Source: an uncultured Desulfobulbus sp. (GTDB taxonomy: Bacteria > Desulfobacterota > Desulfobulbia > Desulfobulbales > Desulfobulbaceae). From it: a stretch of 64,000 nucleotides of DNA. Under the pieces are notes generated by a model. The model worked only from the letters and a program-made list of their open reading frames with translations. It did not search any database and was not told where the DNA came from. The stretch is from NCBI RefSeq assembly GCF_963664075.1, contig NZ_OY760916.1, positions 1,986,001 to 2,050,000 of the forward strand. Reading direction: 5' to 3'. The translations under genes and the position numbers were made by a program. This document shows positions 61,261 through 64,000 of the stretch, one piece after another; positions within the stretch are counted from its first letter, which is position 1; each line of letters starts with the position of its first letter.

Positions 61261-63234
61261 TTAAAATTTATAGACCAAGCCTGCATACAACAGACGGCCA
61301 GGCTGCGGCAGTCCATAGCTCTCCTCATACTCCTCATCAAAAAGATTATCGACGCCGCCATAGATTTCCAGAGAGGTGCTCAGAATTTTTTGGCTCAGTT
61401 TCAGATTGACCAGGGTAAAATCATTGAGCTCAGCTTTATTCATATTACTGTCATAGTAGTACTGCTCAGCGATATAGATGACTGAGCCAGAGAGCTTCAG
61501 GCCAAAATCAAAAGCATACTGCCCATCAAAGGTCGCCTTCCAAGTAGGACGATACTGGAGGTCTTCACGGGTATTATCATTGGAGCGATCCTCTGTCTGC
61601 ATCCAGGTCAGCCCACATTGTAAACGCAGGTTTTCTACAGGCTCTATCGCCAGGGTTGACTCAATGCCGTAAAAACGCAGATCCTGATAATTTTCATATT
61701 TAGTGCTTGTGGCATCTTTTTCTATGAAATCAGTAGCATCAATAAAAAAGCCAGTCACATCGAGCATGGCATTAGAAAGTAACTGCTGTTCTACACCGAT
61801 TTCATAATGGGTGGTAATCTCTGTATTTAAGTCAGGATTTCCAGAAGAACCGTCATAGAGCTGCTTGAGAGAGGCAAAACGTACTTTTCGGGCATGATTG
61901 GCTTTAATCCGTGTAGAATCAGTCAGATCGTAGGACATTCCAATCAAATAAGAAAAGTCATTATCGGCTTCTTCACTGCGGTTTTGAAAATGATGCCCAT
62001 AGCCGAGCACCAATTGCCACTTGTCACTCAATGCGCGCTGGTACTCAAGCGCCAGGGAGTAGGTGGAAAGATCCTCATCACTATTAATTGCGTTTGTCCC
62101 TGATTTTGAAATCTCAAAGCCATCTGCCTGCCAGGATTCTTGCTCCCCGGTCAGACCAAATGTGAGCTTTGAGGAATCAGCAAAGGTATATCCCGCCTGG
62201 GCATGGGCTCCTGCAAGCTGTACTTCAGAATCCTGATGAAAAGCTCCGCTTTTCGTTTGGCTGGCATAGCTGCTATCGTCATAGCCGTTTTCTTCGGTAT
62301 CGGTCTTACTGAAATAGACCCAGGCCCGATAATCCCAGGGGCCAGCCCCATCATGGGCAAAGGCCGCCTGGACCAAGGTTGAACTCAAATCATCGATGCG
62401 TTCGTATTTGGGCTTTTTAGAAAAAGAATCATTTTTATCATAATTGGTCGTCGGCGGTTTTCCATTATCACCAGTCACTCGACTCAGGGTCAGGCCTACG
62501 GTGTTCTCATCGGTGAGGGCGTAACTCATGTTACCGAAAAAATTGACCCGCTGGCGATCAGAGTTCTCTCGCTCATCGCCGTCTTCATACCCAGTCGCAG
62601 TAAAATTATCACTGAGCGGAAAATAATCGCGGGTCTGCATGCCCACATTGCCATAAAAACTGAATTTATCGCTGGCACCATAGAGTCCGCCATTGACCTC
62701 ATACAAATCGCCGGTACCGATTTTTCCATCAATACGACCATGTACCCCCGGTACACCGGCTTTGGTTTTAATATCGATCACCGCACCATTGCCACCGGCC
62801 CCATAGAGGACGGAACTGCCGCCTGTAAGCACTTTAATTTCAGAAATAATCTCGGCGGGAATCACTGTAGGATCAAACTGGCCGTCATTAGTATTGCGAA
62901 TTGGAATACCATTTAAAAAAAGATGGACGTGGCGAGTACGAAAACCGCGAACATCGATGCGTGGCGTACCTTCAGCTCCTTCACGAACGTTGAGCCCTGG
63001 AACAAGTTCCAGAGCCTGATCAAGCGTTGAAGCTCCACTGGCTTCAATATCTGCCTGGATAACTCGATAGAGCGTCCCCGCCTGCTCGCTGGTTGCTGGT
63101 TTTTCGGCGCTGACAACAACTTCGCCTAAAGTGTAGGCCCCTTGATTCTGTTTTCCATCCTCAAGTGCGAACGCACTCTGCTGACCGCTCAAAAGAATAA
63201 AAAGGCTCAAACTAGCGCCAATGGTTTTCTTCAC
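61261..63234 (-). CDS. TonB-dependent outer-membrane receptor
   Basis: 657 aa from GTG 63234. Signal peptide residues 1-24 (KKTIGASLSLFILLSGQQSA). Plug domain: TLDQALELVPGLNVREG, RIDVRGFRTRHVHLFLNGIP and LTGGSSVLYGAGGNGAVIDI. A 22-strand barrel follows and ends LLYAGLVYKF with the C-terminal Phe needed for insertion. AGGAGA sits 5 bases upstream of the GTG; a longer frame to 63330 is rejected. It heads the operon with the ECF genes, 19 bases before them, so it likely imports the same ligand. The substrate (corrinoid, siderophore or other) is unknown. Confidence 0.93.
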   Translation of the reverse strand: MKKTIGASLSLFILLSGQQSAFALEDGKQNQGAYTLGEVVVSAEKPATSEQAGTLYRVIQADIEASGASTLDQALELVPGLNVREGAEGTPRIDVRGFRTRHVHLFLNGIPIRNTNDGQFDPTVIPAEIISEIKVLTGGSSVLYGAGGNGAVIDIKTKAGVPGVHGRIDGKIGTGDLYEVNGGLYGASDKFSFYGNVGMQTRDYFPLSDNFTATGYEDGDERENSDRQRVNFFGNMSYALTDENTVGLTLSRVTGDNGKPPTTNYDKNDSFSKKPKYERIDDLSSTLVQAAFAHDGAGPWDYRAWVYFSKTDTEENGYDDSSYASQTKSGAFHQDSEVQLAGAHAQAGYTFADSSKLTFGLTGEQESWQADGFEISKSGTNAINSDEDLSTYSLALEYQRALSDKWQLVLGYGHHFQNRSEEADNDFSYLIGMSYDLTDSTRIKANHARKVRFASLKQLYDGSSGNPDLNTEITTHYEIGVEQQLLSNAMLDVTGFFIDATDFIEKDATSTKYENYQDLRFYGIESTLAIEPVENLRLQCGLTWMQTEDRSNDNTREDLQYRPTWKATFDGQYAFDFGLKLSGSVIYIAEQYYYDSNMNKAELNDFTLVNLKLSQKILSTSLEIYGGVDNLFDEEYEESYGLPQPGRLLYAGLVYKF

Positions 63235-63420
63235 AACTCTCTCCTGTTCTCTCGACTCTTCGTGCATCGCAAAAGGTTTTACATGAATGAAACAAACAAT
63301 CATTTCATTTGCTATGGGGTCTTCTCTCACCCGCCTGTACTGATTCCACAGCCACTTAAGGCAATTGGTTCCCTGCCCCTTCTGTATCCTCAGGTGGACC
63401 TGAAATCCGCTGGTAAGTTA
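63235..63420 (-). promoter_or_regulatory. Leader of the receptor/ECF operon
   Basis: About 180 bases of noncoding leader. On the minus strand it can form several short stems, for example GGCA...TGCC around AGGGAACCAAT and CTGT...ACAG. A GGGGCAGGG stretch and GAGAGAAGACC occur. I compared it by eye with cobalamin, FMN, TPP and Moco consensus elements and found no full match. Confidence 0.3.
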
Positions 63421-63426
63421 TCGTAG

Positions 63427-63892
63427 TTACGCGCATACAAGCATATATTTAAGCAATTAACATGCCACAGCAAAACAACGAAATAACATAGACTTAGAAA
63501 AATACGGCGGAGTCACCACCTGTCTGGTCAGTTTCTTAATTCAATTCTAATAGCGGCTAATAAGGAGAAAAACTGACCGAATCTAACTGATTTTACGAGC
63601 ACATACCAGTCAAAGTGTCAATCTGACCCACAATTAAAGCTCAAGGGGACATTTTATCCCGCTTGGAGGTATTGGAAGGCACATTTAGATCGAAGATTCG
63701 AAAAAGAAAATGAAGGATTTATAGATTTTATTTGGCATTCATAAATACCCTTTTCCATCAAAACCAGTGTTTGTATCCCCCAGTATCTGTAATTTCGATA
63801 TTTTTACTTAGGAGACAAAATGAAAGGAGTAGCGTAGGCAAACAAGAGAAACGAATCTTTCACCACAGTTTCATCAAAGAATAATACCAACC
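63427..63892. other. Noncoding AT-rich region upstream of the receptor operon
   Basis: No supported gene: plus-strand AGGAG followed by ATG at 63820 gives only five codons. An imperfect inverted pair GTCAGTTTCT (63528) and AGAAAAACTGAC (63566) is present. I see no clear promoter or operator. Confidence 0.35.
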
Positions 63893-63988
63893 AATCCCTA
63901 CCAGGGACTACCAGGCTGAGGCCATTGCCTTTATTGAATTCTCAGCCTATATTAAAGGTAAATTGGCGCAACTCCCACTGGTAGGGTT
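63893..63988. other. Structured inverted repeats at the window end
   Basis: Outer arms CCCTACCAG (63896-63904) and CTGGTAGGG (63978-63986) enclose an inner 8-bp stem AGGCTGAG (63913-63920) with CTCAGCCT (63941-63948). The nested layout suggests a structured RNA or small repeat element, probably continuing past the window. Strand and function are unknown. Confidence 0.35.
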
Positions 63989-64000
63989 ATTAATACGATC

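Noticed and set aside
63235..63420. Cobalamin or FMN riboswitch upstream of the receptor gene
   Set aside because: AGGGAACC and GGGGCAGGG resemble parts of these elements, but the remaining conserved blocks, such as the B12 box, are missing.

Overview
The window looks like a contiguous chromosomal piece from an anaerobic, Gram-negative, sulfate-reducer-like deltaproteobacterium, most likely related to the Desulfobulbaceae (Desulfobacterota). The evidence is a periplasmic tetrahaem cytochrome c3, ResB/CcsA (System II) cytochrome c maturation, a single-cluster ferredoxin, lipid A genes and a TonB-dependent receptor that imply an outer membrane, and a DUF5320 Gly-rich protein. The family assignment is inference; no rRNA or tRNA gene was found to test it.

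Layout. 0.1-2.8 kb (+): resB, ccsA and cytochrome c3. 3.0-16.1 kb (almost all -): housekeeping genes glyS, a degenerate folE2-like gene, a receiver protein, galT, a DksA/TraR protein, moaC, dnaJ, rpoZ, purA, nadK-proC, lpxC and lpxK. 16.6-23.8 kb (+): a complete branched-chain amino-acid ABC operon (livKHMGF), then a Gfo/Idh dehydrogenase paired with lpxB. 23.8-32.8 kb: a mosaic of small units, including a 46-codon acidic small ORF, DUF1643, a lipoprotein-DUF3047-Smr operon, a DUF493 pair, two diguanylate cyclases, yaaA, and TM2-nagZ. 33-39.3 kb (+): a UvrD/PcrA helicase, folC-HNH, uraA behind a structured leader, and an unknown 206-aa protein. 39.4-45.9 kb (-): a haem-copper oxidase operon (sco, coxA, C, D, B, ctaB) preceded by DOMON, DUF2231-like and 45-codon small genes. 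46.2-57.4 kb (+ mostly): an ADP-forming acyl-CoA ligase fused to a GNAT domain, ferredoxin, a stand-alone RAM domain, a cold-shock protein, trmO, a malate-synthase-like protein, an ABC-F ATPase, nudC and DUF5320. 57.5-63.3 kb: an orphan structured-RNA candidate, then a minus-strand uptake locus of a TonB-dependent receptor, a fused ECF ATPase-ATPase-T protein, an ECF S component and a TiaS-like DDTD protein.

How the genes work together. resB/ccsA can mature the cytochrome c3. The oxidase operon carries the YSHPAVY signature of A2-type oxygen reductases, which suggests oxygen respiration or detoxification. lpxC, lpxK and lpxB, with the neighbouring dehydrogenase, serve lipid A. The TonB/ECF/TiaS-like cluster looks like a dedicated import-and-use system for an unknown small molecule and is the best candidate for an undescribed system here.

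Other items worth a second look are a FolE2 homologue that has lost its usual catalytic and metal-binding motifs, a pair of ~100-bp dispersed repeats, a ~111-bp terminal-inverted-repeat element, a 35-bp-arm perfect palindrome, and two well-supported small ORFs with strong ribosome-binding sites.
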